Positions 54,471-64,000 of a stretch of DNA of 64,000 nt are shown here, piece after piece. Source of the stretch: Setophaga petechia (Eukaryota; Chordata; Aves; Passeriformes; Parulidae); assembly GCA_024362935.1 (NCBI GenBank), contig JANCRA010000028.1, forward strand, positions 6,382,476 through 6,446,475. The letters run 5' to 3'. Each line of letters opens with the position of its first letter. The first letter of the stretch is position 1. A program made the translations under genes and the position numbers. Under the pieces are notes generated by a model. The model was not told the DNA's origin and searched no databases. It saw nothing but the letters and a program-made list of their open reading frames with translations.

Positions 54471-55120
54471 TGATGTGCTGGTTAGAAATAAACCAGGGGG
54501 AGAGATTATCACCCACAAAAATACCTTGAGACAGACTTTAGGTCGGAGTTAAGTTTAATAGAAGGATTACAGTAGATGCAAGATGAAAAACTGGTTTAAA
54601 CCCACAAAGTCAAGAGTACAGCCTGGCCCGTGGTGGTCAGGGTGGTGGCTGCAGTCTGATCAAGCAGTGGTTGCAGTGATGGTTGCAGTCCTCTCACAAG
54701 CAGTGGTGCTGTGGATGGTCTGGTTCTCCTGTGGAAGTTCAGATCCTCCCCTGCATGTCCAGTGGTGGTGGTGCTCATATCCCCAGATTACACACGGTCA
54801 GATTTAGGCAGGAAGGTTGAGCACCTCCCCCGGAGCGAGGAATTTCACAATGGAATGATGTGATCCTATGAGTCACGGGATATTCTGGGGAGTCCTTTAT
54901 GGCCGAGGTCGCTCCAGCTGCCCATCGGTGCCATTATGGCCCATGGGCTGGGATGATCCCTGGGCTGGGTGTAGCTATCACGGCTGAGTGAAGCAATTTA
55001 TGAACACAATAAAACACCACCCTGCAATGCAGGGTTTGCCTCTTTCCCTTATCTAACAGCCGGCTTGCAGCCTGGGGGGTCGGGCGTGCACCCTGCAGCT
55101 CCTGCAAGCGGCCATTAACA
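54471..55120 (+). mobile_element. LTR-like segment (uncertain)
   Basis: From 'tgatgtgctggttagaaat' to 'gcggccattaaca' the sequence resembles an LTR. AATAAA lies at about 55008-55013, followed by a stem-forming 'cctgcaatgcagg' and a C/T-rich U5-like stretch. I could not find matching target-site duplications, so boundaries and class are open. Confidence 0.35.
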
Positions 55121-55660
55121 GTTCATCAGGAATAATGTAGATGGGAATGGAATACTCAGTTTGGTAACACCCCACATTGTAACCCAGGAGGAATGGTTTC
55201 CAAAGAAGGAGCAAAAAGTGACTCCCTCAGCTGGTGTTTGATACTCTAAGGAGGTGCATTTGGAGCCAGCCCGTGATGCACTGGGACGTAAACTGTCAAA
55301 TCAAAACAAAGATAAGATGGGGGTGAAGTGTATTTATATAAAACAATTTTTATGAGCGAGAAGGAATTAAAGGGCAAAGTTGAGGTGCCTGCTCTGAAAT
55401 GAAAATCCAGATGCTGTGCAGCCTTCCTGAATTCCTGCTGAAGTAGTTGCCCACTGTACCTTTGTAATCCTTCCTAGTTCTCGTGGTCGTTTTTGGCAAT
55501 TGTGGACGGTCCTTTGCAGTTCTGAATTCCAAATGTGATGTTATTTGGTCCATCATTTTCCACTGACCAAGGACAACTTTGTTCCACTGCAGCTTTTCCA
55601 GTAGTTAACGCTCATCCCGTCCACCCCCGCCTCTTGAACATGACTGTTTTGTTCCTTCAG

Positions 55661-55901
55661 CACTTCTCTCATCATGAGTTCTGAATTAAACGTCCCGGTG
55701 GATCCTTCCACTCCTGCCTGCTGCTCTGAGCCTGGCACCAAGGGCATGGATTATCGGGACTGGGTCCGAAGGAGCTACCTGGAGCTGGTCACCTCCAACC
55801 ACCACTCTGTGCAAGCCCTTTCCTGGAGAAAACTCTACCTGAGCCGAGCCAAACTGAAAGCCTCCAGCAGAACCTCTGCTCTGCTCTCCGGATTTGCAAT
55901 G
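55661..55901 (+). other. ORAI2: ORAI2 coding exon 1 (with 13-nt 5'UTR)
   Basis: Acceptor GTTCCTTCAG at 55660; ATG at 55674; residues 1-76 ending SGFAM. The donor is ATG|GTAATG at 55902. Position +5 is T rather than the preferred G, so the donor is weak by consensus. A solo LTR begins four bases into the intron. Confidence 0.93.
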
Positions 55902-58900
55902 GTAATGTGAAATGCGCCAATCGCTTGTTTTTAAAATTTTAAAAGTTTAATAGCAATAAAATGTTTATAAAAACAGTAATACAATTAAAGTAATAATAAC
56001 TTGGACAATTTAAATTAGGACAATATGAGACAGTAGAAACAAAGAGTTGTGGACGTCCTGGTACCTTTTTCTGGGCAGCATAAGCCCGAAGGAGGACCCA
56101 TATTAACAGAGGATTAACGCTTAAGAGCAATAGCCTGTTGCATATTCATACATCTCATACATTATGCATAAATTCCATTCAAACACAGGATTCTGTGTCA
56201 TAGTCAACTTCTTCCTCTGAATCCTAAATGGTGCCTTCAAGCCTGAGTGAGGCAGGAAGAAGTTAATTTCTTCTGATAATGGGGCAATAAATTCTCTTTC
56301 TCTGAAAAATTTAGGTGTCCTGTGACAACTATCTCCCTTTCTTTAGAAAAAAAGTATCCTACATAGCATAGTTTCTATTTTAACATTATGTTATAAACTA
56401 AAACTATATTTAACACACTACTTAAGAGAATTAATACAGCATTACTTTCTAACACAACACATATAATATTAATTTTAATATTTGAGAGAAGCCAATCATA
56501 AAATATGCATTTTTCACAGGTAATGTGTGTTTTATAGCTTTTTGGATGGCGAAGGTTTTTGGGTCGCCTCAAATCAACTATTAATCAGTGTTTTCTTCCT
56601 GGGAAGGAGCAGGGAGTTGTTTCCTGAAGAAACAGGAGGCATCTGCCTGGGGGCTTCTGTTTGGCTGCTGCTGCAAAGTTTGAGGCTGGCTCTCTCACTG
56701 CAGCAGGGATACATGAGCTGTCTAACAGCCAACCCACACACTCCCAAGTCAGCCCTTTAAAAATACTGATCCCCTACTGCAAGTGATCCTAAGGGCTCCA
56801 GCAGCATTTCTAAACAGTCCAGGACTTCCTTTGGCCCTGAGGCTGGCTGCCCTCATGTGTGCAAGGCTGCTCTTGGGTGTGGAGCACTTTCAGGCCCCTG
56901 TGGTTGCCGTGGTCCTGAACGTTATTTTAATTTCTGTGCGTGTTTCCTCAGGTCACTGTGTCTAAAATAAAGTGGAGGTTGGTCACAGTCTGCCAAAGTG
57001 AAGTTTGCATAGCGTGATCAGGGAGATCGTGTTCTAACACTGAGGTGTGAGAAGAGGCCCTGAGCCTCAGACCTGGTGTCAGAGGGCTCTGCAGCCTGCA
57101 GGGAGCCAAACCTGGTGTATTTTTGTCAGTGCTGCCTATTGGAAGTGATCCCTGGTGCTTGCTTTCCGCTGTGCAGCACTTGGGTGTTATTTGGAAGTGA
57201 TTTGCATAGGTCAGAACCATGTCAGGGGTGAGCAAATAAACAACACTGAGACAGTCAGTGGTCCAGTGCTCAGGCCTGTCTGAACTGTGTATTAAAACAC
57301 CACCATGCTGTGTGAGCCCCTTTATCTCTCCTCAGCTTTTGCTCACTGTGAGTGAGAGTTGGAAGCAGTTTGGGGGAGGTTTCCTGTTCAGGAAGTGGGC
57401 AGGTCAGGCTGTCCCCGAGGTCTGTCAGCAGAGGGGCAGTGCCTGGTGGTGTGGGACATGATGTGAAGATGTTTCATCCTGCAGCTCAGAAGCTGGGAGG
57501 AAAAGACAGATCTCAGGAACTTCCCAGATTGCTTTTCTGGTTTTATTTTAGCTTCTTCCACTGCTTTTTCCTCCCCCAGCCCCCCAGACCATGAATCATC
57601 CATAACGTTACAAGTTGGTCACCCAAAGTGAAGTTGGAAAGCCGCAGGCGAAGGGTTTCAGTGGGAGCAGGCTGGAGTGGGGACAGGGTGCTCAGTTGCT
57701 TTGTCATTGCTCTCCACTCACTGCCTGTGTGCAAAAGATGCTCTTAAAAGCTTGTCACAAACTCTGTGTTGGTTTGTAACCAAGTTGTGTGCTGCAGGGG
57801 CAGAAGGTCCCTCCTCTTTTGGAGAAAAATGGGTGCTCTCCTGTAGACTTGTCTATGCAGGAGTTTTCTTAATCTAAAAAGCCTCTCACCTGCATGCTCT
57901 GTGTGCCTCTGGTTACTGGAGTCTGTTGTGACTGTTGTCTTTAATACAATTAATAAATTAACACTTGGTTTTGTTGTGGACTGATCTACCAGCGTGGTCC
58001 CACAAAGTGTCCTGCTGGGTGTGCTGTCACTGGCACCACTGGGACTCAGGGCTTGCTGCCCACCCACACTGCAGGGCTGAACCACATCTCTGAAAACAAA
58101 TCATGCTTTCTCAGCTCTTACAGCAGAAAGTTACTGAAAGTCCTTGGCAAACTCACAAAATTAACCACTAGTTTTACATTCTCTTTGAACTCTTTAAAGT
58201 GCAGTTGAATATACACAGGTGTAAGTAGTGTTGATTATGCTCACCAGCCTAATGTAAGAAACAGACCTGAAATCAGTAACTAAGAAATAAAATCTCTTAC
58301 AATCAGGAATTTTCTTTATTTATTTCCCCAGCTGATTGGAAAGCTGAGGTGTTTGTTCCTCCTGGGTTATTTCTCCACAGGTATGCAGGAGTTTTGTACA
58401 CGGATGTTTACTCTCTAATAAGAACACCTCTGGCTATTGATGAAAGAAGTTATTTAGAGATAAATATGTGTAGACGTGGCACTTAGGGACATGGTTTGGT
58501 GGTGGACTTGGCAGTGCTGGTGTAATGGTTGGATTCTGTGATCTGAAAGGTGTTTTCCAGTCTGAACAATTCCATGATTCTATTAAACAGCTTCCCCAAA
58601 GCCTCGAGTGCATTTCATTACATAAACAAATGTCACCCAGGCTTGGCTATTGCTTTATTTACTTCCCTGTCGGTGTGTTTGATGCAAGCTAGCTCCATAT
58701 TGGCTGAAATTACTGTGAGCTGATGGATATTTTGATCAACAGGCCATGGCTCTGATCCAGCTCCTTCTGGACAGGCTGCAGAATAATGCAAACCTTCCTC
58801 GTTACCATCTCTGGTATTTCTGGCAGAGCACTGGGGCAGGTCAGGAGGATGTGGGTCATTCCAGTGCCAGGTCTGCTTGGAGGTGGGCTGCAGGGCAGTG

Positions 58901-61900
58901 CATCTGCCCCAAGGAGGCTGCAAATAAAGGAAATTTAGAGGAGCTTAATAATTTTCCTCATGGAAATAAGAGCTATTATTGCTAATCCATCTTCTCAATA
59001 CTTATCCAATTGCTACAGGATATGAGTTTGATTAAAAAAACAAAACAAAACAAAAACCTTGACAGATCTACTGGAGTGGTTGTTTTTACAGTCTGCCAAA
59101 CCATCTGTGTGAATGTGTCATGGTTTATGTTAAGCCATTTGTCATCCTTTTGCTTGATATTATCTGTCTTGGTCTAAATTTCTCAAAATGAATAACATCC
59201 TTGTTGTGGACAGTCTCAGCTGTACTGGTCTAAACCCCAGAATCATTGCATGTAATTTAACTGCAGTTTGATTCTAAAGTGTTGTGAGCCCTTGATCCTC
59301 TAATTCTGGAGTTCACCTGGGTTATTCTCAAGCTTAAAATTAAACCTGTGCTGAAATATTCTATAGCTTGGCAGAGAGCTCAGCCTTGCAAAGTTGCTTC
59401 TGGGAAGAGGTTAAAATAAAGGGGGCTATTACATGGAAGAGTATAATTGTATCAAACATGACATATTAATAGTTTTACAGGCTAGACAGCTTATTTAATG
59501 ATTTTTAAATGGGTTATGTCAGCTTGTCCTCTTTCTCTTATCCCGGTCAGGAAATGACATGACAGCCTGTGCTGGGTAGAGCAGTAAGAGCTCACTCACC
59601 TTTTCAGTACTTGTTTGGGTTAAATGAACTGCTTTTCTGCCTTGCTGCCCTATCTGGATTGTTGGTGTTTTTCACTGAAATACCTCTTACTGAGCCATCA
59701 GTCAGTGTTAAAAATTCATCACATTGCACAGCTGAAGCTCGCCCTGGGGAATAGGTTAGTCTGGGAGGAAACATCCAATTAGCTGAAAAGTGCTGCTCAT
59801 GTGAAGGATAACAAGCAGAAATTGATATGTTGACATCAGCCAGGCTTTCAGCTTTAATATAAAGCTATAAATTGGACATGCAGGTACAATTCCCATTCAG
59901 CTGTGTCTCTGGGTATTACAGCACCCCATAATGAACAATGTACCTGCAGGTTTTGCTGGCTGATGGGGCGTGACTGGCAACCACAGTGCTGGACAAATTC
60001 ACTGTACAGTGAAGCAGAGAATGAGTCTGATCTCCTCCCTCTCAAATCAATATAAAGGGAACATACACAAGGGAACGTGGAATCTGTTCTGTTTAAATTG
60101 ACCTTGCAATTGATAGTGAAGGATTCCTGTGTTAGGATTTTCTCTGCTATACAACCAGAACTGCTGTACTGTTTACTACTGTAAACTGCAACCAGGAGCT
60201 GATAAAAACAAACAAAAGTAAAACCCCGACTTGCTCCTGGTCAAAACAGAAGGCTGGGAATGCCCAAGGGCTGTCACAGTATTTTTGCTGTGTTTAATGT
60301 CTTAAATAGTTGATGTAGCTATAAAATCCAGACTTGTGGAGATTGACCATTTTCCACACATGTTGTATCTTGCTTGCTGGTAAATGTGTTCAGACTTGAC
60401 TGTGATCTGATGATTTTCAGAGCAAATGTAGGTAAGGCAGCAGTCATGCCAGCTGGTTTCCATTCCCTTTAATCCTTTTCGGGGCTTCCAGCAGGGACAG
60501 CATGAGCATACCCCTAATCTTCAAGTGCTTAAATAATATTATGAACAAGTAATGCCAGAGCAAGTGGTGCAGGTGATTATACAGAGCCTGAAATGGCTGC
60601 TCAGGGAAGTCTCATGTGAAGTCTGGATAACATAATCGTGAGTCAGTTCTACAAAATCCTTCTGTGTCCCAGAATCGAGTGCATATTTGAAACTTTGCCT
60701 TCTCATGATGTTCTTTAGAGGGGCTTCTTTCCAGCAAGCTGTGCTGTGCTGGAGCAGCAGGTCAGCTGGGATCACCAGAGGTTTTCCTTGCTGCCAAGAA
60801 AATTAACTTCTCTGCAATCATAAAGTGCAGCTACAGATGCAAGCCAGCTGCTAGGGAGAAATGTTTGATAATCTTGTCCACTGCTTTTGGGTCTTTTCTT
60901 AGCAGAAAGTTTGTGCTGTCTTTTCAGGGATGCCACCACACAGAATACTGGTTTCCTTCACAGGTAGCTTAACTGTAAAAATTCTTAAGCTAAACCAATT
61001 AACAGGACTCCACTTCTGATCTCAAAAGAGCCTCCTGCTCTCTTGCACATATTCTGCTTCTTAAGCTTTATTTGATTAAAGTAAAAATAGCTCTAGAGAC
61101 CTGCTGTGTGATAGCTCTTGTTTTGGGAAGGAGACTCCTGAGTTGCTGAGCACACCCATAAGCCAGTAGTTGACCACTTCTGCTGGGTGTATCACCAAGT
61201 TATTACCTCTCAAGGGAGAAATTTGAGGATATAAATAACTTAAAAGTTATTTATCTGGGAAGATTTGTTATAAAAGCAAATGTAAACTGTCCTGAGAGTA
61301 GAAGGCAGTTATTTTAACTATGGGCTAACTTAAGCTGTAAAGTAGCTTTTGTACTTCCCATGGTGGGCAGTGAAACCTGGCTGGCCACTGGCCACAGGAG
61401 CTGATTGGTTTTGCTTTTCTTTACATGCCTGAAGCTGAAACTTCCTGTGCTGCAGCCACAAGGAAGGAGTGGCACTGGAGGGTGTGATGATGGCTTACAG
61501 CAGGCTGTTAGCTGCCTCTCAGCCCCACGTGGCATCTAATGAGCTCCTTCTGTTGTGTGCTGGGTTTGGGGCAGCTCCTGTGGCTGGTGGTGGCAAGGAG
61601 AGATGTGTTGTTTGAGAAAACCACCTTCTCAGAAGGGCCACAGCAGTGGGTGACAGTAGTGATCCATCTGGGCTGCCATTCCAAAAAAGCTCTGGAGTGT
61701 GTACTTGACCTTAGGAGTTCTTCCTGAATCAAGATGCTTTTCTGGCTGAAAGCCTTGCAAAGAGGAAAGCCAGCAGGTGTTGACAAGCTCTCTGTTCCTT
61801 CCCCAGGTGGCCATGGTGGAGGTGCAGCTGGAGGTGCAGTACAAGTACCCCCAGATGCTGCTGATCGCCTTCAGCGCCTGCACCACGGTGCTGGTGGCCG

Positions 61901-62352
61901 TTCACCTCTTCGCCCTCCTCATCAGCACCTGCATCCTGCCCAACGTGGAGGCCGTGAGCAACATCCACAACCTGAACTCCATCAGTGAGTCCCCCCACGA
62001 GCGCATGCACCCCTACATCGAGCTGGCCTGGGGCTTCTCCACCGTCCTGGGCATCCTCCTGTTCCTTGCTGAAGTCGTGCTCCTGTGCTGGATAAAATTC
62101 CTGCCAGTGGGCTCCATCCTGAAAAACGAGACCACCAACGTGGAGAAGCCCAGCAGCCACGCAGGGTGGCAGTCAGCACTGGTGTCCACCATCATCATGG
62201 TCCCTGTGGGTCTGATTTTTGTCGTCTTCACCATCCACTTCTACCGCTCCTTGGTGCGGCACAAAACGGAGCGGCACAACCGGGAGATCGAGGAGCTCCA
62301 CAAACTGAAAGTGCAGCTGGATGGGCATGACAGAGGCATGCAGGTGGTGTGA
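55674..62352 (+). CDS. ORAI2: ORAI2, store-operated calcium channel subunit, 257 aa
   Basis: A plasma-membrane pore subunit of CRAC channels, opened by STIM proteins after ER calcium depletion. Coding exons 55674-55901 (76 codons) and 61807-62352 (181 codons plus TGA) join in phase 0. The N-terminus [12 protein letters not shown] and the block [20 protein letters not shown] are ORAI2-specific. The basic pre-pore helix [16 protein letters not shown] leads into TM1, which the intron splits (SGFAM/VAMVEVQ); E81 is the selectivity-filter Glu. TM2 is ~93-120, TM3 ~147-176 and TM4 ~199-222. The STIM-binding C-terminal helix is [15 protein letters not shown] (~233-247). Human ORAI2 is 254 aa. The TM3-TM4 extracellular loop is diverged and carries an N-E-T sequon at 183-185. 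The start ATG has A at -3. ORAI1 and ORAI3 are excluded by the N-terminus and by synteny. Confidence 0.97.
55901..55905 (+). repeat. LTR target-site duplication, left copy (overlaps the ORAI2 donor)
   Basis: GGTAA, identical to 56519-56523. It comprises the last exon base and the first four intron bases of ORAI2. Confidence 0.8.
55906..56518 (-). mobile_element. Solo LTR of an endogenous retrovirus (ERVL-like) at the ORAI2 donor
   Basis: The 613-bp element begins TGTGAAATGC and ends CATTTTTCACA, so its ends are inverted TGTGA/TCACA. It is flanked by a 5-bp duplication GGTAA (55901-55905 and 56519-56523), as for ERVL-type integration. Reading the minus strand gives a CCAAT-type TGATTGG near the 5' end and ATTAAA near the 3' end. 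No retroviral coding region is present. I recognise the text as an abundant passerine LTR but cannot name the family without a search. Confidence 0.85.
58470..58583 (+). mobile_element. CR1 LINE 3' tail
   Basis: 'cgtggcacttagggacatgg', 'ttggcagtgctgg' type text and the end 'attccatgattctat' match the CR1 3' region. Confidence 0.85.
61807..62352 (+). other. ORAI2: ORAI2 coding exon 2
   Basis: The acceptor is CCTTCCCCAG at 61806. It encodes [20 protein letters not shown] onward through TM2-TM4 to [10 protein letters not shown] and TGA at 62350-62352. Strongly conserved except residues ~178-193 of the second extracellular loop. Confidence 0.97.
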
Positions 62353-64000
62353 CAGAGCCTGCACACAGCTCAGCCAGGGCTGAGAGAAAAATACCTGGTT
62401 TGCTGCTTGGTGAGACGCGCCAGGGATGGATTTTCTTGAGGCTTAAATCTGTAAATGCTACTTGCCTGCCACTTCTAGCTGTGGGTTCTTGTGCTGTTCC
62501 ACATGCTGGGGGCTCTGCCCTGGTTCTGGTCCCACACACTTGGTACTTAAGTCAACACTGCCGTGGTGTTCGAGGTCAAAACTTTATCTACCTTAGTGTT
62601 GGTAGCCAAAAATCTGTATTTTTTACAAATGCAATATTCCATTGCCAAAAGTGAAACTGCATCAGCTGTCCCAAAGGCCTCTCTGTGTGTATTTGTGTGT
62701 GTAGGACCTGTCTTACCTGTCAGAACTCCCTGGCTGTCAGTGCAGCCACAATTAACTGGCAGCTCATTCCTAGAGCAGAGCTGATTAATGTGGGTACCTG
62801 CAGCTGACTCAAGGACATCCAGGAAAGCACAACAGAAACTGAGAATGTTGATCACCATTGTTCCAAAGCAAGTATTCCATAAATATATAACCAGAAAAAA
62901 AACAGCCTTAGCTTTTATGTTCTTTTTTTTTTTTTTTTGCTGTTCTTTACTGTGTTTTTACAGCTTGGGATGTAGAATTTTGAAATGCAGGAGGCTGGGA
63001 AGTTCTCTCACACTTTCTTCAGTGGCATCTGTCACCTTAGGTTGAGTAAGTGCCAAGATCATGTTTTTTCCCAATAACAGGCAAGAGTGCCCAGGGAAGG
63101 CTTACAGGTGTTTTAGATTTAACAAGGACATTCTTAAAACAGAACAGTGACAGAGAATTTAATGAGACAAGACTTTGAAGGACTAACAAAGCAAGTTTCA
63201 AGGAGGTAGAGGAGTGACAGCAAGTACTGTAGAAATCTGCCACTGTGTCTTCTTCATTTGTGCATTGCTGCGATGCCTTTTGCCTGGTTTGCTGGAGACA
63301 ACAAGCCCAGTCCTGTGTTATTTCATCATTTGGGGGTTTGGTTTTTTTCTTTTTTTAATTGGCTGTAGCATTTTTCTGTCAGAAATGAATGCTTCCTTCT
63401 CCCTTCACCAAAGCAGACGACTCCTCTGGTGGAACCTGGAGCTGTCCTGGCGAGCCTGATGGAGCTGGATCTGGCAGGAATGCTGTGTGCCATTAAAGAG
63501 CTATCCCTTTCCTTTGAGCTCATTTCTTTTTTCAGCAGCTGAGACAATGGCACTTGCATGTCTGTGTTGCTTTGCAAGGGAAGCTTGTAAATTCCATAGC
63601 ATCCTCGTGGGTGAAAACTTCTGTAAAAAAGAAAACTGATTTTATTATTTTTGGTAACTTCGTGGAAAGAAAAGAGTGTTTTGCAATCATCAGCTCTTTT
63701 AAGGGAAAGTCAGGCTTTCTGACACACAGGGCTGCAAGAAGCATAAGCACATTTTCTTGGCCCTGATCCTGTGCTAGTTTCCTCCTCTGCACTCCAAAAC
63801 TGCAGTTTCAGAGTCTCTGAGGCCTTATAGGTTTCTGAAATTATTAAGGATGTTTATAATGTTCTATTTAACCCTGGGCTCTTATTCCACTTTGATTTGA
63901 GGCAGTGTAATGCATGTCAGCTTCCCAGAAGGGACAGTACATGCAAACCCCAGGGGAGCAGGGTGAGCCTATCCCAATATTCCTCTCTGTCAGGGGCCTT
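62353..64000 (+). other. ORAI2: ORAI2 3'UTR and flank (to window end)
   Basis: Noncoding A/T-rich sequence. ATTAAA at 63492-63497 is a candidate poly(A) signal; the true end may lie outside the window. No ALKBH4 exon (the next gene in mammals) is seen. Confidence 0.55.
63492..63497 (+). terminator. ORAI2: Candidate poly(A) signal (ATTAAA) for ORAI2
   Basis: The commonest AATAAA variant, about 1.1 kb after the stop codon, followed by T-rich sequence. Use is not demonstrated. Confidence 0.35.

Larger units (their letters stand above)
51058..55660 (+). other. ORAI2 5' introns
   Basis: The first ~900 bp hold loosely repeated 'ctcgtcctgcc' / 'catcctgcctggg' segments that generate a 392-codon minus-strand open frame (50878-52056) with no recognised domain. 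A possible small UTR exon (52781-52826) and an LTR-like segment (54471-55120) follow. The rest is noncoding without recognised features. Confidence 0.6.
55902..61806 (+). other. ORAI2 intron between coding exons
   Basis: 5.9 kb. Apart from the LTR at its start and a CR1 tail (58470-58583), nothing is recognised. There is a short CAAAA run near 59035-59056. Confidence 0.75.

Noticed and set aside
54471..55120. Assignment as a confident solo LTR
   Set aside because: LTR-like content, but no matching target-site duplication at any TG/CA end pair I tried, so it is kept only as a low-confidence feature.
61777..61806. Upstream ATG in frame with ORAI2 exon 2 as an alternative start
   Set aside because: These codons lie in the intron before the acceptor at 61806, and the true N-terminus is encoded by the exon at 55674-55901.
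62353..64000. Search for the next syntenic gene (ALKBH4)
   Set aside because: No conserved coding exon is visible before the window ends.

Overview
This is vertebrate nuclear DNA, and most probably from a songbird (Passeriformes). It holds three spliced genes, all on the + strand, in the order SH2B2 - PRKRIP1 - ORAI2, the same order and orientation as human 7q22. The bird assignment rests on many 3'-truncated CR1 LINE tails (for example 'cccttccaacccaaacc' followed by 'attctatg'), compact introns, GC-rich minisatellites, and two solo LTRs that I recognise as passerine-type. I infer, but cannot prove, that this is the equivalent of avian chromosome 19. No bacterial, plasmid or viral coding sequence is present.

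Layout. 1-8.2 kb is intergenic and repeat-rich: a minisatellite at 0.57-0.92 kb, a 320-bp duplicated block, and a 430-bp AGG/AGC tract. 8.25-9.35 kb is a CpG island with the probable SH2B2 5'UTR exon. 8.6-19.77 kb is the long first intron of SH2B2, with an inverted repeat at 13.2-14.4 kb, a hairpin minisatellite at 17.5 kb and a G-rich minisatellite abutting the first coding exon. 19,797-32,383 holds eight SH2B2 coding exons (670 aa). 32.4-34.4 kb is its 3'UTR. 34.4-39.7 kb is intergenic, with a 21-bp minisatellite, an LTR fragment and four stacked CR1 tails. 39,826-47,676 holds six PRKRIP1 coding exons (189 aa). 48.4-50.7 kb is intergenic. 50.7-51.1 kb is the ORAI2 CpG promoter, and the two ORAI2 coding exons are 55,674-55,901 and 61,807-62,352 (257 aa). 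The ORAI2 3'UTR runs toward the right edge.

All three gene models close exactly in frame across canonical GT-AG junctions, which is strong internal support. Their products act in different processes: SH2B2/APS in insulin and cytokine receptor signalling, PRKRIP1 in the late spliceosome and PKR inhibition, ORAI2 in store-operated calcium entry. Their adjacency is conserved synteny rather than an operon-like unit.

I see no undescribed biological system. The most notable event is a solo LTR inserted four bases inside the ORAI2 intron. Its target-site duplication copied the 5' splice site, so an identical donor sequence now sits on both sides of the element.
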